Positions 8,437-18,225 of a DNA stretch of 64,000 bases are shown here, piece by piece; the stretch's first letter is position 1; every line of letters begins with the position of its first letter. The DNA is taken from positions 1,674,001-1,738,000 of the forward strand of contig NZ_AP019649.1 of the NCBI RefSeq assembly GCF_009938165.1, read 5' to 3'. Both the position numbers and the translations under genes were made by a program. This stretch comes from Vibrio taketomensis (GTDB taxonomy: Bacteria; Pseudomonadota; Gammaproteobacteria; Enterobacterales; Vibrionaceae). A model generated the notes under the pieces. That model ran no database searches. It saw only the letters and a program-made list of their open reading frames with translations, and had not been told where the DNA came from.

Positions 8437-9318
8437 CTACAACTGCAACCTCGGCTGAATAAAATCAATAAACGCTGAAATCCGCTTAGCAACTGAAGAA
8501 GATTTGTAATATACCGCGTTAACTTGTTCTCTATCGGTATTCTTGAGCTTTTCGCTTTCCAATATAGAGATTAAACGCCCATCATCGATATCGTTCTTGA
8601 CCATAAATCCAGATAAACAGGCGATACCATTTCCGGCTAACACGAGCTGCCTCACCGCCTCTCCATTACTACAAACTAAAGATGGTGTAATTCCCTCAAA
8701 GCCCTTCAGCGGCCATTGATTGAGAACTTTGGGAGACGAAAAACCAAGGGTGTCATGATTTAGCAAATCACCGGCGGTTTGAGGAAAACCCCGACGAGCT
8801 AAATACTCCGGCGTCGCAACAATATACAACAGGCTCCGCCCTAGCGGTCTCGCATGTAATGAAGAGTCGCCGAGTTTGCCAATACGAATGGCCAGATCGG
8901 TTTTCTTTTCCAACAAGTCAACGAAGCCCTCATTGGATGTCAGCTCCAATTCAATTTCAGGATACTCTTGGTTAAATGCGTGGATTAATGGCACCAATTG
9001 GTGAAAGACAAACGGGCTAGCAGCATCCACTCTTAAACGCCCTTTCGGTAGTTCTCCGCGAGTAATGATCTCTTCTTCTGCCTGTTGGATTTTAAGCAAA
9101 CCCACTCTGACCGAATTAACAAACTCCCGTCCTTCTACGGTCAGTTCAATTCTTCGCGTGGTGCGATTCAGTATGGTCACGTCCAATTGCTGCTCCACTT
9201 TGCTCACTGCACGTGATACTCGAGCAACTTGAATATCCAATGCTTCTGCGGCGGCAGAAAAGCCACCACTGTCGACTACCGTGAGTAAAATCTCTAAATC
9301 GTCAGAACGGGTTCTCAT
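8437..9318 (-). CDS. LysR-family transcriptional regulator
   Basis: A 293-residue LysR regulator. Winged helix-turn-helix in residues 1-60 (LEILLTVVDSGGFSAAAEAL, VARVSRAVSKVEQQLDVTIL), then the substrate-binding effector domain from about residue 90 (GRLRVDAASPFVFHQLVPLI). It is divergent from the MFS exporter at 9502, with 183 bases between, the usual arrangement for a LysR gene controlling its neighbour. The broken MDR gene lies downstream on the same strand, so the MDR gene may also belong to its regulon. The inducer is unknown. Confidence 0.9.
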   Translation of the reverse strand: MRTRSDDLEILLTVVDSGGFSAAAEALDIQVARVSRAVSKVEQQLDVTILNRTTRRIELTVEGREFVNSVRVGLLKIQQAEEEIITRGELPKGRLRVDAASPFVFHQLVPLIHAFNQEYPEIELELTSNEGFVDLLEKKTDLAIRIGKLGDSSLHARPLGRSLLYIVATPEYLARRGFPQTAGDLLNHDTLGFSSPKVLNQWPLKGFEGITPSLVCSNGEAVRQLVLAGNGIACLSGFMVKNDIDDGRLISILESEKLKNTDREQVNAVYYKSSSVAKRISAFIDFIQPRLQL

Positions 9319-9501
9319 CTTCTATTCCATACCAATTATCTCTACATTTAAATTTACCTACATTTTCTACAAAGATCATTTGTTAATATCGGCATTTTTC
9401 ACAAATAAATACTAAGCATAATGCTCATCACCCAATGAGAACGATGAAACAGCACGTTGCAAACTCATCGACTCAAGTATTAATCATAGTGAGAAAATAT
9501 T

Positions 9502-10704
9502 ATGCCCTTAGCATTATTAGCTCTAACGCTGAGCGCCTTTGCCATCGGTACGACCGAATTTGTAATCGTGGGACTTATTCCCACCATGGCAAGCGATCTC
9601 AATGTATCGCTTCCTTCTGCAGGCTTACTCGTGAGCTTGTACGCTTTAGGTGTTGCCATCGGTGCGCCGGTACTGACGGCATTAACGGGAAAATGGAACC
9701 GTAAACATGTGTTATTAGCCATCATGTCGCTGTTTGTAGTAGGTAACTTATTAGCTTGGCAAGCGCCGGGATACAACACTTTAATCCTTGCCCGCATTTT
9801 GACTGGTCTTGCGCATGGTGTGTTCTTTTCCATTGGTTCTACCATTGCTACTGGCTTAGTTGCCAGAGAAAAAGCCGCCAGCGCCATCGCGATCATGTTT
9901 ACAGGCTTGACCGTTGCGTTGGTGACCGGAGTACCACTCGGTACATACATCGGCCAAACTTTTGGTTGGCAGGCAACGTTTCTAATCGTTGCGCTATTGG
10001 GATTAATTGCGCTGATTGGCAGTGCATTATTAGTACCAAGCAACCTTAAACAGCCACCAGCAGCAAAACTGTCTTCACAACTTAAAGTGCTGGTGCAACC
10101 AAGACTGTTACTCGTTTACGCGATCACTGCACTTGGTTACGGTGGTACATTCACGGCATTCACTTTCCTTGCGCCTATTTTGCAGCAAGAAACGGGATTT
10201 GATGCCAGTGCAATTGGCCTTATCATGCTGGTGTACGGTGTTTCCGTTGCGATTGGCAATATCTGGGGCGGTAAAATGGCCGATAAACTTGGCCCAATCA
10301 AAGCACTAACGATTATCTTTACAGGCCTTGCGACGATTCTTATCGTATTTAATTTTGCTGCCGTTAACCCATACACTGCGGTAGCCACCATTCTGGTTTG
10401 GGGCGCATTTGCATTTGGTAACGTACCGGGCCTACAAGTGTACGTGGTGAAATTGGCAGAAAAATATACGCCTGACGCGGTCGACGTGGCTTCTGGTCTT
10501 AACATCGCAGCCTTTAACGTTGGTATTGCTCTTGGTTCGTGGGGCGGCGGTATGATTGTTGCCAAAGCAGGACTCATGCATACCCCATGGGTGGGTGCAG
10601 TAATCGTGATTATTGCTCTACTGCTCACTCGTTTTAGCGGCCAGCTAGATAAGCGTCAACGCAATCAAGAGGTCGATAACGTTAAACCATTAACATTGAA
10701 TTAG
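9502..10704 (+). CDS. MFS transporter, AraJ/YdhP-like (DHA1 family)
   Basis: A 400-residue inner-membrane exporter with twelve predicted membrane helices. The start LLALTLSAFAIGTTEFVIVG and the loop LTGKWNRKHVLLAIM are typical of AraJ/YdhP drug:H+ antiporters; the helix-5 motif (ALVTGVPLGTYIGQTFGW) is also present. The likely role is efflux of sugars or toxic small molecules, substrate unknown. It is divergent from the LysR gene, which probably controls it. It ends in a UUCG-loop terminator shared with the convergent DUF2913 gene. Confidence 0.9.
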   Translation: MPLALLALTLSAFAIGTTEFVIVGLIPTMASDLNVSLPSAGLLVSLYALGVAIGAPVLTALTGKWNRKHVLLAIMSLFVVGNLLAWQAPGYNTLILARILTGLAHGVFFSIGSTIATGLVAREKAASAIAIMFTGLTVALVTGVPLGTYIGQTFGWQATFLIVALLGLIALIGSALLVPSNLKQPPAAKLSSQLKVLVQPRLLLVYAITALGYGGTFTAFTFLAPILQQETGFDASAIGLIMLVYGVSVAIGNIWGGKMADKLGPIKALTIIFTGLATILIVFNFAAVNPYTAVATILVWGAFAFGNVPGLQVYVVKLAEKYTPDAVDVASGLNIAAFNVGIALGSWGGGMIVAKAGLMHTPWVGAVIVIIALLLTRFSGQLDKRQRNQEVDNVKPLTLN

Positions 10705-10770
10705 AGACCTATCTCATTGCTTAGTTGAAAACTGAGTCAACATAAGCGGTGTCGATAAAAAATAGCCAAT

Positions 10771-10798
10771 AAAAAAGCTTCCTTCGGGAAGCTTTTTT
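10771..10798. terminator. Bidirectional UUCG-loop terminator
   Basis: A 12-bp perfect stem (AAAAAAGCTTCC with GGAAGCTTTTTT) closed by TTCG, giving a T-run on both strands. It separates the convergent MFS and DUF2913 genes. Confidence 0.92.
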
Positions 10799-10817
10799 AT
10801 CATTTAACAGCTGCAGA

Positions 10818-11480
10818 CTATGCCACTTGGTAGCCGATAGGAATCTCAGCCAGTTGCGTGCCTTTGTTTTCTGGGTAGATCAGGTACTCACCGTGGTATT
10901 TAACGTTAGACTTATAGTCAGTCACTTTGTGTACCATAAAACCCGCTTTGGTGGCGGCTTCAACAAATTGAGCGTGGTTACCACGAACAAACCAACTCAT
11001 CGGTTTCACAAGCAGTTCGCCATCGAAGCATTTCTCACATTGCTCTGAGCAAAGCGCCAATGAGTTTTGACCATCGGTAAAAATTTGTACTTTACCAACA
11101 CCAACCAACGGCTCAGAAGTTGAGACTTCCCAACCGGCTTGCTCCATTGCATCTAAGAACGCTTCAATATCACTGTCTTTGATCACTTTGGTTGCTTGCT
11201 CTGCCGGAAAAAAATCCGCATAGAACGCTGAGATTCGCTCAAAGGTAAACATCAGGTTGGAGTCATTACCTTTTGTACGACCTGCTTTTTGCCAAGCCGT
11301 TAAGTTATCAACCACACAACGATGAAAACGTTGGCCTTTCAACGCTTTCGTCACCCAGCGAATCATGAAGTTGTTGTTCGCTACTGGTGCGTTAACTAAC
11401 TTCTTTGCTTGATGCTCAGCGTGAATTTCTTCTAACGCCGCGTTTACCAACTTTTGAATTTCAACTGTATATTCAGCCAT
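10818..11480 (-). CDS. DUF2913 family protein
   Basis: A 220-residue cytoplasmic protein that I recognise as DUF2913, found in Vibrio and enterics; function unknown. The start MAEYTVEIQKLVNAALEEIH and KGQRFHRCVVDNLTAWQKAG are typical. The ATG at 11480 overlaps the bcr stop codon as TAATG, implying translational coupling, so the longer upstream extension within bcr is not used. A cluster of Cys (LALCSEQCEKC) near residue 150 hints at metal binding, but this is speculative. Confidence 0.85.
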   Translation of the reverse strand: MAEYTVEIQKLVNAALEEIHAEHQAKKLVNAPVANNNFMIRWVTKALKGQRFHRCVVDNLTAWQKAGRTKGNDSNLMFTFERISAFYADFFPAEQATKVIKDSDIEAFLDAMEQAGWEVSTSEPLVGVGKVQIFTDGQNSLALCSEQCEKCFDGELLVKPMSWFVRGNHAQFVEAATKAGFMVHKVTDYKSNVKYHGEYLIYPENKGTQLAEIPIGYQVA

Positions 11481-12699
11481 TAAGCCTTTCTTCCGTATAA
11501 CCAATAAAATGCGGCAGACAAAACTGAGCATGCCGTCATTACTAAAATCATCGGCCACGCTACACCATTTGGCAATGCTGCGACAATGGCGCCGATAATA
11601 GAACCAATACCAAAGCGTAGCGTACCCGCCAGCGATGATGCTGTACCCGCCATGGTTGGATAGCCACTTAATAGTAGCGCCATAGCATTACTACCAATCG
11701 TAGACAGTGTGCCGATGTACATCACGACAAATAGCACAATGCCCCATAAACCAAAATCAAAGAACCAAGCAATAAACAGACCGATACCAGCAGCAAGTTG
11801 CACCCACAAACCAAAGCGCAACATAGCGTGTGAGCCCACCTTTTTCACCAAGCGACCATTGATACTGGTCATGATGATCATCGCAATAATGTTGAGGCCA
11901 AATAAGAAACCGAAGTGGTCTGGTCTTACGCCGTAAATATCAATGTAAACAAACGAACCTGCGGTCAAAAACGCAAACATACCAGAAAACGAAAATGCAC
12001 CTGACAACACTAAACCCATGCCTACAGGGTTACGACACAGGCGTACATAGTTGCGCAGTGTGGTACCTAAACGCAGTGGTTGGCGTTTATCATTTGATAG
12101 GGTTTCTGGAATTTTCCACACCACCAGCAAAATTACGATGGCAGCAAAAATTGCCAGTACCCAGAAAATCGAACGCCAACCAAACCATAACGCTAGGTAG
12201 CCCCAATCATCGGTGCAATCAGCGGCGCAATAGTGATCACCAAGGTGACAAACGACATTGCACGGGCAAAATCTTCACGGTCAAACATGTCGCGCACGAC
12301 CGCTTGAATAATCACGGCGGCGGCTGCGCCAGCAAAACCTTGTGCGGTGCGCACCCACGTAAGCGCTTCAATCCCTGTCGTGGTTGCACTCACCACTGAG
12401 GCAATACCAAAAAATAGAACGCCAAGGAGCAATACCGGTCGTCGACCGAAACTGTCGGCTAACGGGCCATGAATTAGCTGACCTAAAGCAAAGCCTGCGG
12501 TATAAGCGGTTAAAGTAATTTGAACTTCACCTGCACCAACCCCAAGATCACGGGCAATGGTTGGCATTGCAGGTAAATACATATCTATAGCAAGCGGTGT
12601 TAACGCACCAATCGCACCCAATACGAGAAATAATAGAAAACTGATTTGTGGGCTGCTCTCTTGTGGCGCTTGTGTTTGTTGTGTTGCCGTATTAGACAT
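11480..12699 (-). pseudogene. bcr: Bcr/CflA drug efflux MFS transporter, one frameshift
   Basis: Inner-membrane DHA1 exporter of the Bcr/CflA family (bicyclomycin resistance type). N-terminal half: LTPLAIDMYLPAMPTIARDL, GPLADSFGRRPVLLLG and FAGAAAAVIIQAVVRDMFDR. The frame breaks after APMIG near 12201-12204, and the other frame continues as GYLALWFGWRSIFWVLAIF through to GTASSLAGTLRFGIGSIIGA. Adding one G to the GGGG run rebuilds the family's APxxGG junction and a ~405-residue protein, so this is probably a base-call deletion. The order bcr-rsuA-radD matches E. coli. The strong ribosome site AGGAGA supports the start. Confidence 0.88.
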
Positions 12700-12822
12700 A
12701 CGTCTCCTAATGTTTGCTTACACTCACCCTTCCTTGTGGTTTGAAGCAAATGTGAGACAACCCCATCCTAGTGGTTGTAACTGCACGCTCTGGTTACTTT
12801 GGTTCCTATTCCCAGAGTCACG

Positions 12823-12859
12823 GCTAAGCGAACCACCAAACCTTTGGCATTCGCTTAGC
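12823..12859 (-). terminator. Hairpin between rsuA and bcr
   Basis: A perfect 10-bp inverted repeat (GCTAAGCGAA / TTCGCTTAGC) with a 17-base loop lies just past the rsuA stop. No T-run follows on the minus strand, so it may be a weak or factor-dependent terminator or a processing site between rsuA and bcr. Confidence 0.45.
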
Positions 12860-12869
12860 TGAATTTAAA

Positions 12870-13619
12870 TCATTTCCAAACAGAATCAATTTCTTCTTGA
12901 GTCAGGTAGCGATATTCACCCGGCTCTAGTTGCTCATCAAGCACGATGTTGCCAATACGTTCGCGGTGCAATTGGTCAACCTTGTTGCCTAATGCGGCAA
13001 ACATGCGTTTAACTTGATGGTACTTACCTTCTGAAATGGTCAGTAACAACTCGTTATTCGATGCATCAACAATTTCCATCTTGGCAGGTAGCGTTAATTC
13101 TTTTTCGCCACGCAGCTCAATGCCTTGTTCAATTTTTTCAGCGTAATCATCACCAATCGCATCCGCTAGCCACACTCGGTAAGTCTTTTCACACTTGTGT
13201 TTTGGTGATGTGATTCGATGCGACCATTGGCCATCATCAGTGATCAACACCAAACCTGTGGTATCTACATCCAAACGACCAGCAAAATGCAGATCTTGCT
13301 GATTCACTTCATCTAACAAAACAAAAGCGGTGTGGTTGAACCCGTCTTCATGGGAACAGACAAAACCGTCTGGTTTAAATAGCATGATGTATCGAGGGCC
13401 CTGCAATTGAATCTCACGACCTTGCCATTCAACCACACATTCAGACGTGACTTTATTGGCACCATTTTTCACCACTTCATCATTGACGGTTACTTCGCCG
13501 CTTTTGATGATTTTGGTCGCTTCTTTACGAGTTGCACCAAGTGCATCGCACAAAAATTTGTCTAAACGGACTTTGCTTGGCTGCGCTTTGTTATTTGAAG
13601 GCGTTTTCTTCGCTTGCAT
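12870..13619 (-). CDS. rsuA: 16S rRNA pseudouridine(516) synthase RsuA
   Basis: Converts U516 of 16S rRNA to pseudouridine during 30S assembly. N-terminal S4 RNA-binding domain (VRLDKFLCDALGATRKEATK, IIKSGEVTVN), then the catalytic domain with the RsuA-family motif GRLDVDTTGL holding the catalytic Asp, and YHQVKRMFAALGN near the end. Length 249 against 231 in E. coli; the extra residues are a basic N-terminal tail. It is divergent from radD with 73 bases between, as in enterics. Confidence 0.95.
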   Translation of the reverse strand: MQAKKTPSNNKAQPSKVRLDKFLCDALGATRKEATKIIKSGEVTVNDEVVKNGANKVTSECVVEWQGREIQLQGPRYIMLFKPDGFVCSHEDGFNHTAFVLLDEVNQQDLHFAGRLDVDTTGLVLITDDGQWSHRITSPKHKCEKTYRVWLADAIGDDYAEKIEQGIELRGEKELTLPAKMEIVDASNNELLLTISEGKYHQVKRMFAALGNKVDQLHRERIGNIVLDEQLEPGEYRYLTQEEIDSVWK

Positions 13620-13692
13620 GGATACCTCTACTTAGTTTGCTGCGCTATTATAATGTGCCTAAAACAAATAGTTGAGCTATTTCACATAAATT

Positions 13693-15432
13693 ATGTACAC
13701 CTTGCGCCCTTATCAAGCCGACTCTGTACGAGCGGTCATTCACTACTTTCGAAAACACAGCTCTCCAGCGGTGATCGTACTCCCCACCGGCGCAGGTAAA
13801 AGCTTAGTTATTGCAGAATTAGCCCGCTTGGCGAAAGGCCGAGTGCTGGTACTTGCGCACGTAAAAGAACTGGTTGAGCAAAACCATGCCAAATATGAAG
13901 GCTATGGTCTTTCTGGTGCCATTTTTTCCGCAGGTCTTGGTCGTAAAGAAACCAACCAGCAAGTGGTGTTTGCCTCAGTGCAGTCTGTAGTGCGTAACCT
14001 TGATGCCTTCAAAGACCAGTTTTCACTATTGGTTATTGATGAATGCCACCGAGTACCAGAGGATGAAAACTCCAGCTACCAAAAAGTGATCAGCCATTTA
14101 CGTGAGCTCAATCCGGGGATTAAAGTACTTGGCTTAACAGCAACGCCTTATCGCTTGGGGATTGGCTGGATCTATCAGTACCACACTCGTGGTCAAGTGC
14201 GCAGCGAAGAGCCGCGCTATTTCCGTGATTGTATTTTTGAACTGCCAATTCGCTATTTACTCGATGAAGGCTTTCTAACCCCTGCAACGATGATGGATGC
14301 ACCAGTGTTGAGCTATGACTTTTCGCAGTTGAAGCCTACTAACACAGGACGTTATAAAGAAGCTGAATTAGACATGGTGATTGATCAAGCCAAACGAGCA
14401 ACGCCACAAATCGTACAGCAAATTATTCAGATGGCGGAACACAAACAAGGCGTTATGATCTTCGCTGCTACGGTACGTCATGCTCAAGAAATATATGGCT
14501 TGCTGCCTGAAGGTCAAGCAGCCATCGTGATTGGTGATACGCCAACGCCAGAGCGTGATGCGATCATCAACCAGTTTAAAGACAAACAGATTAAATTTTT
14601 GGTCAACGTATCAGTATTAACCACCGGCTTTGATGCGCCCCACGTTGATCTTATTGCCATTTTACGCCCAACAGAATCAATCAGCTTGTATCAACAAATT
14701 GTTGGGCGTGGTTTGCGTCTATCTCCCGGGAAAACCGAGTGTTTAGTATTGGATTACGCAGGTAACAGCTACGATCTATACCAACCAGAAGTGGGCAATC
14801 CTAAACCTGATTCGGACAGTGAAATCATCACCATTCCCTGCCCTGCCTGCGGATTTAACAACAACTTTTGGGGCAAACTCGATAGCAACGGTTTTCTACT
14901 CGAGCACTTTGGTCGCCGCTGCCAAGGCTATTTTGAAGATGAAGAAACGGGCGAACGAGAACACTGCGGTTATCGCTTTAGAGCCAAATATTGCGGTGAA
15001 TGTGGGGCTGACAATGATATTGCTGCGCGTATTTGTCATGAATGCGATGCCACGTTGGTCGACCCCGACAAAAAGCTCAAAGAGGCTTTAAATCTTAAAG
15101 ATGCGTTAGTATTTGAGTGCCTTGAAATGGATCTTACTACGGTCAAAGATGACAAAGGTAAAAACCAGTTAAAAGTCACTTATCGGGGCGACAACCAAGC
15201 TGCCGTGCACGAGTTTTGGCCATTAAACACACCAAAACAGAAAGAGCGATTCTTGGCGCAGTTTGTACGACCACATCTTGCCGATAAGCACCGTCCTTTC
15301 ACGGAATCCTCTCCGAGTAAAGTGGTGGCTAATCAACATCGGTTCCGCCCACCGCAATTCGTGATTGCTCGTAAGGTTGGGCGCTTTTGGAAAATGCGTG
15401 ATCGTATTTTTGAAGATGAACTCAAAGGCTAG
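13693..15432 (+). CDS. radD: RadD-family ATP-dependent helicase
   Basis: Superfamily 2 helicase, 579 residues (E. coli RadD/YejH is 586). Walker A is PTGAGKS near residue 35, Walker B is the DECH box (LLVIDECHRVP), motif III GLTATPYRLG, motif VI QIVGRGLRLSPGK. A Cys-rich zinc-binding region follows at ~375-460 (CPACGFNNN, YCGECGADNDIAARICHECD). RadD acts in DNA recombination and repair with RecA and SSB. The gene is divergent from rsuA, as in E. coli. Confidence 0.94.
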   Translation: MYTLRPYQADSVRAVIHYFRKHSSPAVIVLPTGAGKSLVIAELARLAKGRVLVLAHVKELVEQNHAKYEGYGLSGAIFSAGLGRKETNQQVVFASVQSVVRNLDAFKDQFSLLVIDECHRVPEDENSSYQKVISHLRELNPGIKVLGLTATPYRLGIGWIYQYHTRGQVRSEEPRYFRDCIFELPIRYLLDEGFLTPATMMDAPVLSYDFSQLKPTNTGRYKEAELDMVIDQAKRATPQIVQQIIQMAEHKQGVMIFAATVRHAQEIYGLLPEGQAAIVIGDTPTPERDAIINQFKDKQIKFLVNVSVLTTGFDAPHVDLIAILRPTESISLYQQIVGRGLRLSPGKTECLVLDYAGNSYDLYQPEVGNPKPDSDSEIITIPCPACGFNNNFWGKLDSNGFLLEHFGRRCQGYFEDEETGEREHCGYRFRAKYCGECGADNDIAARICHECDATLVDPDKKLKEALNLKDALVFECLEMDLTTVKDDKGKNQLKVTYRGDNQAAVHEFWPLNTPKQKERFLAQFVRPHLADKHRPFTESSPSKVVANQHRFRPPQFVIARKVGRFWKMRDRIFEDELKG

Positions 15433-15563
15433 CGCATGCAAACCGAGCTCAAAAGTTAACGTCAATTCACTTTGCGTTCATGTAGCAAACGATATACTGG
15501 CGATAGTTTGGTTATGCTTCGCCACGTTATCGACGAATCCTTGGCGAAAAATAGGGTTAATCT

Positions 15564-15965
15564 ATGTTAAAGAAATCGTTACTGAGCCTATGCTTGCTCC
15601 TTGCGAGCGGGCTAATGGTTATACCAAGTTACGCCAAAGATCACGATAATGGTCACGCCTTAGTACGTGACGTCGAAAAGCCTGGCACCAAGGTTGAGTT
15701 TGAAGAGGACCAAGATGAGGTCTACCGCGCGGTACAAAAAGGTTATGTACAACCTTTTTCCGAAATGTACAAAGCCGTTGAACGTGATCTCCACGGGCGC
15801 ATCATCAAAGTAGAACTCGAAGAAGATGACGATGTCTGGGTTTATGAGCTAAAAATTAACTATAACAACAACATCATTAAAGTAGAGTACAACGCTCAAA
15901 CTTTGGAAATGATGGAAATTCGTGGGCGTAACATTCGCCAAGCCTTAAAAGGAATAGCAGAATAA
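15564..15965 (+). CDS. Exported PepSY-domain protein
   Basis: A 133-residue protein with a signal peptide (residues 1-24, cleaved after SYA) and a PepSY domain: SEMYKAVERDLHGRIIKVEL then WVYELKINYNNNIIKVEYNA. Small PepSY proteins beside PhoP/PhoQ-type systems may modulate sensor activity in the periplasm. It lies one base before the response regulator start and is plainly co-transcribed with the following two-component genes. The mature part is very acidic, which could suit Ca2+ or Mg2+ binding, but that is my inference. Confidence 0.88.
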   Translation: MLKKSLLSLCLLLASGLMVIPSYAKDHDNGHALVRDVEKPGTKVEFEEDQDEVYRAVQKGYVQPFSEMYKAVERDLHGRIIKVELEEDDDVWVYELKINYNNNIIKVEYNAQTLEMMEIRGRNIRQALKGIAE

Positions 15966-15966
15966 T

Positions 15967-16626
15967 ATGAAGATTTTGGTTGTAGAAGACGAGCCACGCC
16001 TTGGTGAGCAAATTATCGAGGCTTTAGAGCAAACCGGTTGGGTGCCAGAACTGTCGCAAGATGGTATTGATGCACTCTATCGTGCCACCTCTGAAGAATG
16101 GGATATGATCGTGCTCGATCTTGGTCTACCGAAACTTGACGGTTTAACCGTACTAAAAGGGATTCGCGACGAGAACATTAACACCCCTGTGGTGATTTTG
16201 AGTGCGCGCGATACCTTAACACAACGTGTTGAGGGCCTAAACGCCGGTGCCGATGACTATCTAACCAAACCCTTTGAGATGGTCGAACTGATTGCTCGTA
16301 TTCGCGCTCAACTGCGCCGTGCTTCAGGTAACGCTTCTCCAGTAATGAGAGTCGGTAATTTAAGCCTCGACACTCGTACCTCAAAAGTGATGTGGCAAGG
16401 TCATGCAATTAGCCTGACCGCATTAGAATACAAAGTTGTCGCTTACTTTATGCATAATGCAGATAAGGTCATTTCACGCACAGAATTGGTTGAGCACATT
16501 TACAAGCAAGATTTTGACCGTGACTCAAACACCATTGAGGTATTCATCGGTCGTATTCGCAAAAAAATTGCTCCTGATGTGATCAAAACCGTGCGCGGCC
16601 TAGGGTATCAATTGAATGCCGAGTAA
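15967..16626 (+). CDS. OmpR/PhoP-family response regulator (CarR/VprA-like)
   Basis: A 219-residue regulator. The receiver domain has the acidic pair (VVEDEP), the phospho-acceptor Asp in MIVLDLGLPKLDG, Thr/Ser in ILSARD and Lys in YLTKPFE. A winged-helix OmpR domain follows from about residue 125 (LEYKVVAYFMHN, DRDSNTIEVFIGRIRKKI). It resembles V. cholerae CarR/VprA, which controls lipid A glycinylation, polymyxin resistance and biofilm genes. I recognise this from sequence character and the PepSY neighbour but cannot confirm orthology. The kinase start overlaps its end. Confidence 0.88.
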   Translation: MKILVVEDEPRLGEQIIEALEQTGWVPELSQDGIDALYRATSEEWDMIVLDLGLPKLDGLTVLKGIRDENINTPVVILSARDTLTQRVEGLNAGADDYLTKPFEMVELIARIRAQLRRASGNASPVMRVGNLSLDTRTSKVMWQGHAISLTALEYKVVAYFMHNADKVISRTELVEHIYKQDFDRDSNTIEVFIGRIRKKIAPDVIKTVRGLGYQLNAE

Positions 16627-17953
16627 GAAGCCCTCTCTTATCAAGCAATTAAGTCTTAAAAGCCGCCTCGTATTGGCGGCTATTGTGTGGTTAACAGCGA
16701 TGATCATCGCAGCTGGGGTTATGGTTCCGAGCCAGGTCTATAATTACATGGTCGCCGATACGAAGTCTCAGTTATCCATCTACATGGATGAAATCACAGC
16801 CAATCTTGAAGTCGACAGCAAAGGTAAACTGACCCTCTCGACTCGTTTGTCTGATCCTCGTTTCACTCAACCATATAGCGGTCTATATTGGAAAGCCCAA
16901 ACCAGTGATGACCAACTGCGTTCTCGTTCTCTTTGGGATCGCACCATTCGCTTTAATAAGGCCAAAACTAAAGCCTTTGGCGCACAAGATGAGCCATTAG
17001 TCTTTATTAAAAGCTCTATCTACCTCCCAGAATATAAGCACCCAATATCCATCTTAATTGGTACTGACGAGCAGCCATTAGAAGACACTGTAGCTAACTT
17101 GATGGGTGAGCTTTGGGTCATTCTTGCCCTACTCTACTTTGGAATTTTAACGGTTATTTTTGTGCAAATTGCTTGGTCTCTTAGCCCACTAAACAAAATG
17201 CACAAAGAACTAAACCAATTGCGAAAAGGTGAGAAAACCAGCCTAGAAGATGACTACCCACGCGATATTGCCCCAGTAGTTTCCGACCTTAATGCGTTGC
17301 TATTTCACTATCAAGAACTCTTAGAACGTGCCCGTCATCATGCAGGTAACTTATCCCATGCACTAAAAACGCCGTTGTCGGTGTTAAAAAATGAGATTCA
17401 ACATCTACCCATAGAAAAACAAGCCCCATTGCAAGAACCACTGCAACAGATTCAAAGTCAGATTGATTATCATCTGGGCCGTGCACGTATGGCAGGTGCG
17501 AAAAACATTCTCTCGGTTAAATCATCACCGTCTGAACGAATCGATGCTATTTCGATGGCATTTGATAAAGTGTACGCCGAGCGTGAGATAACGCTTATCA
17601 ACGAGATTGAATCTGAACTGGAAGTCGCGGTCGAACAAACCGACCTTGATGAAATGATTGGTAACCTACTAGAAAATGGTTACAAATGGGCAAATAGCCT
17701 AATCCGAGTCTATGCAATTACTGACAAAGAAAACACTTCAATCATTGTCGAAGATGACGGCCCTGGCATACCTGACGAACAGTTAGGAAATGTGGTGCAG
17801 CGAGGAGTAAGGTTGGATGAAACCACGCCTGGAACTGGGCTAGGACTCAATATTGTGAGTGAAATGGCGCACAGTTATCGCGGTAGTATTGAGTTAAGCC
17901 GCAGTAATATGGGCGGTTTAAAGGCATGTTTAAGCTTAAAAACGTCACATTAA
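16616..17953 (+). CDS. PhoQ-type sensor histidine kinase (CarS/VprB-like)
   Basis: A 445-residue inner-membrane kinase. Membrane helix 1 is at ~17-38 (LVLAAIVWLTAMIIAAGVMV), a periplasmic sensor of about 120 residues follows, then membrane helix 2 (LWVILALLYFGILTVIFVQI). The phospho-acceptor His is in AGNLSHALKTPLSVL, and the ATP-binding domain shows N box (LLENGYKWA), G1 (EDDGPGIPD) and G2 (GTGLGLNIV). It overlaps the regulator by 11 bases. The PepSY-RR-HK order makes this one operon that responds to the periplasm, perhaps to divalent cations or cationic peptides. Confidence 0.88.
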   Translation: MPSKKPSLIKQLSLKSRLVLAAIVWLTAMIIAAGVMVPSQVYNYMVADTKSQLSIYMDEITANLEVDSKGKLTLSTRLSDPRFTQPYSGLYWKAQTSDDQLRSRSLWDRTIRFNKAKTKAFGAQDEPLVFIKSSIYLPEYKHPISILIGTDEQPLEDTVANLMGELWVILALLYFGILTVIFVQIAWSLSPLNKMHKELNQLRKGEKTSLEDDYPRDIAPVVSDLNALLFHYQELLERARHHAGNLSHALKTPLSVLKNEIQHLPIEKQAPLQEPLQQIQSQIDYHLGRARMAGAKNILSVKSSPSERIDAISMAFDKVYAEREITLINEIESELEVAVEQTDLDEMIGNLLENGYKWANSLIRVYAITDKENTSIIVEDDGPGIPDEQLGNVVQRGVRLDETTPGTGLGLNIVSEMAHSYRGSIELSRSNMGGLKACLSLKTSH

Positions 17954-18074
17954 CCTTGGTGATGCGAATGGCATATTGAAAACAATAGAAACTATCTTAT
18001 TTTTGAGACGGTTAGATATTTCCTTATTAACCCTTCGCAAGGCTGTCGCTGTTCAATTTATAATCTACACTTAT

Positions 18075-18110
18075 ACCCAAGTATCCGAGAGGTTGCTTGG
18101 GTTTATTTAT
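18075..18110 (+). terminator. Possible terminator after the two-component operon
   Basis: A 7-bp stem (ACCCAAG / CTTGGGT) with a 14-base loop, followed by the T-rich TTATTTAT. It lies 120 bases after the kinase stop; a weak candidate. Confidence 0.4.
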
Positions 18111-18225
18111 ATTATAACTAAATTTCGCTCTCTTACACTAGTTCGGTGATACATACATCTATGTTCTGTCGATCTAACGTGAGAATTGCCTTTACGACAG
18201 TCACAGCTAAACACAAGTATAAATT

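Noticed and set aside
10137..10628. Long minus-strand open frame inside the MFS gene
   Set aside because: It is a shadow of the MFS coding strand, Pro/Thr-rich in the way antisense frames of membrane genes are, and has no ribosome site.
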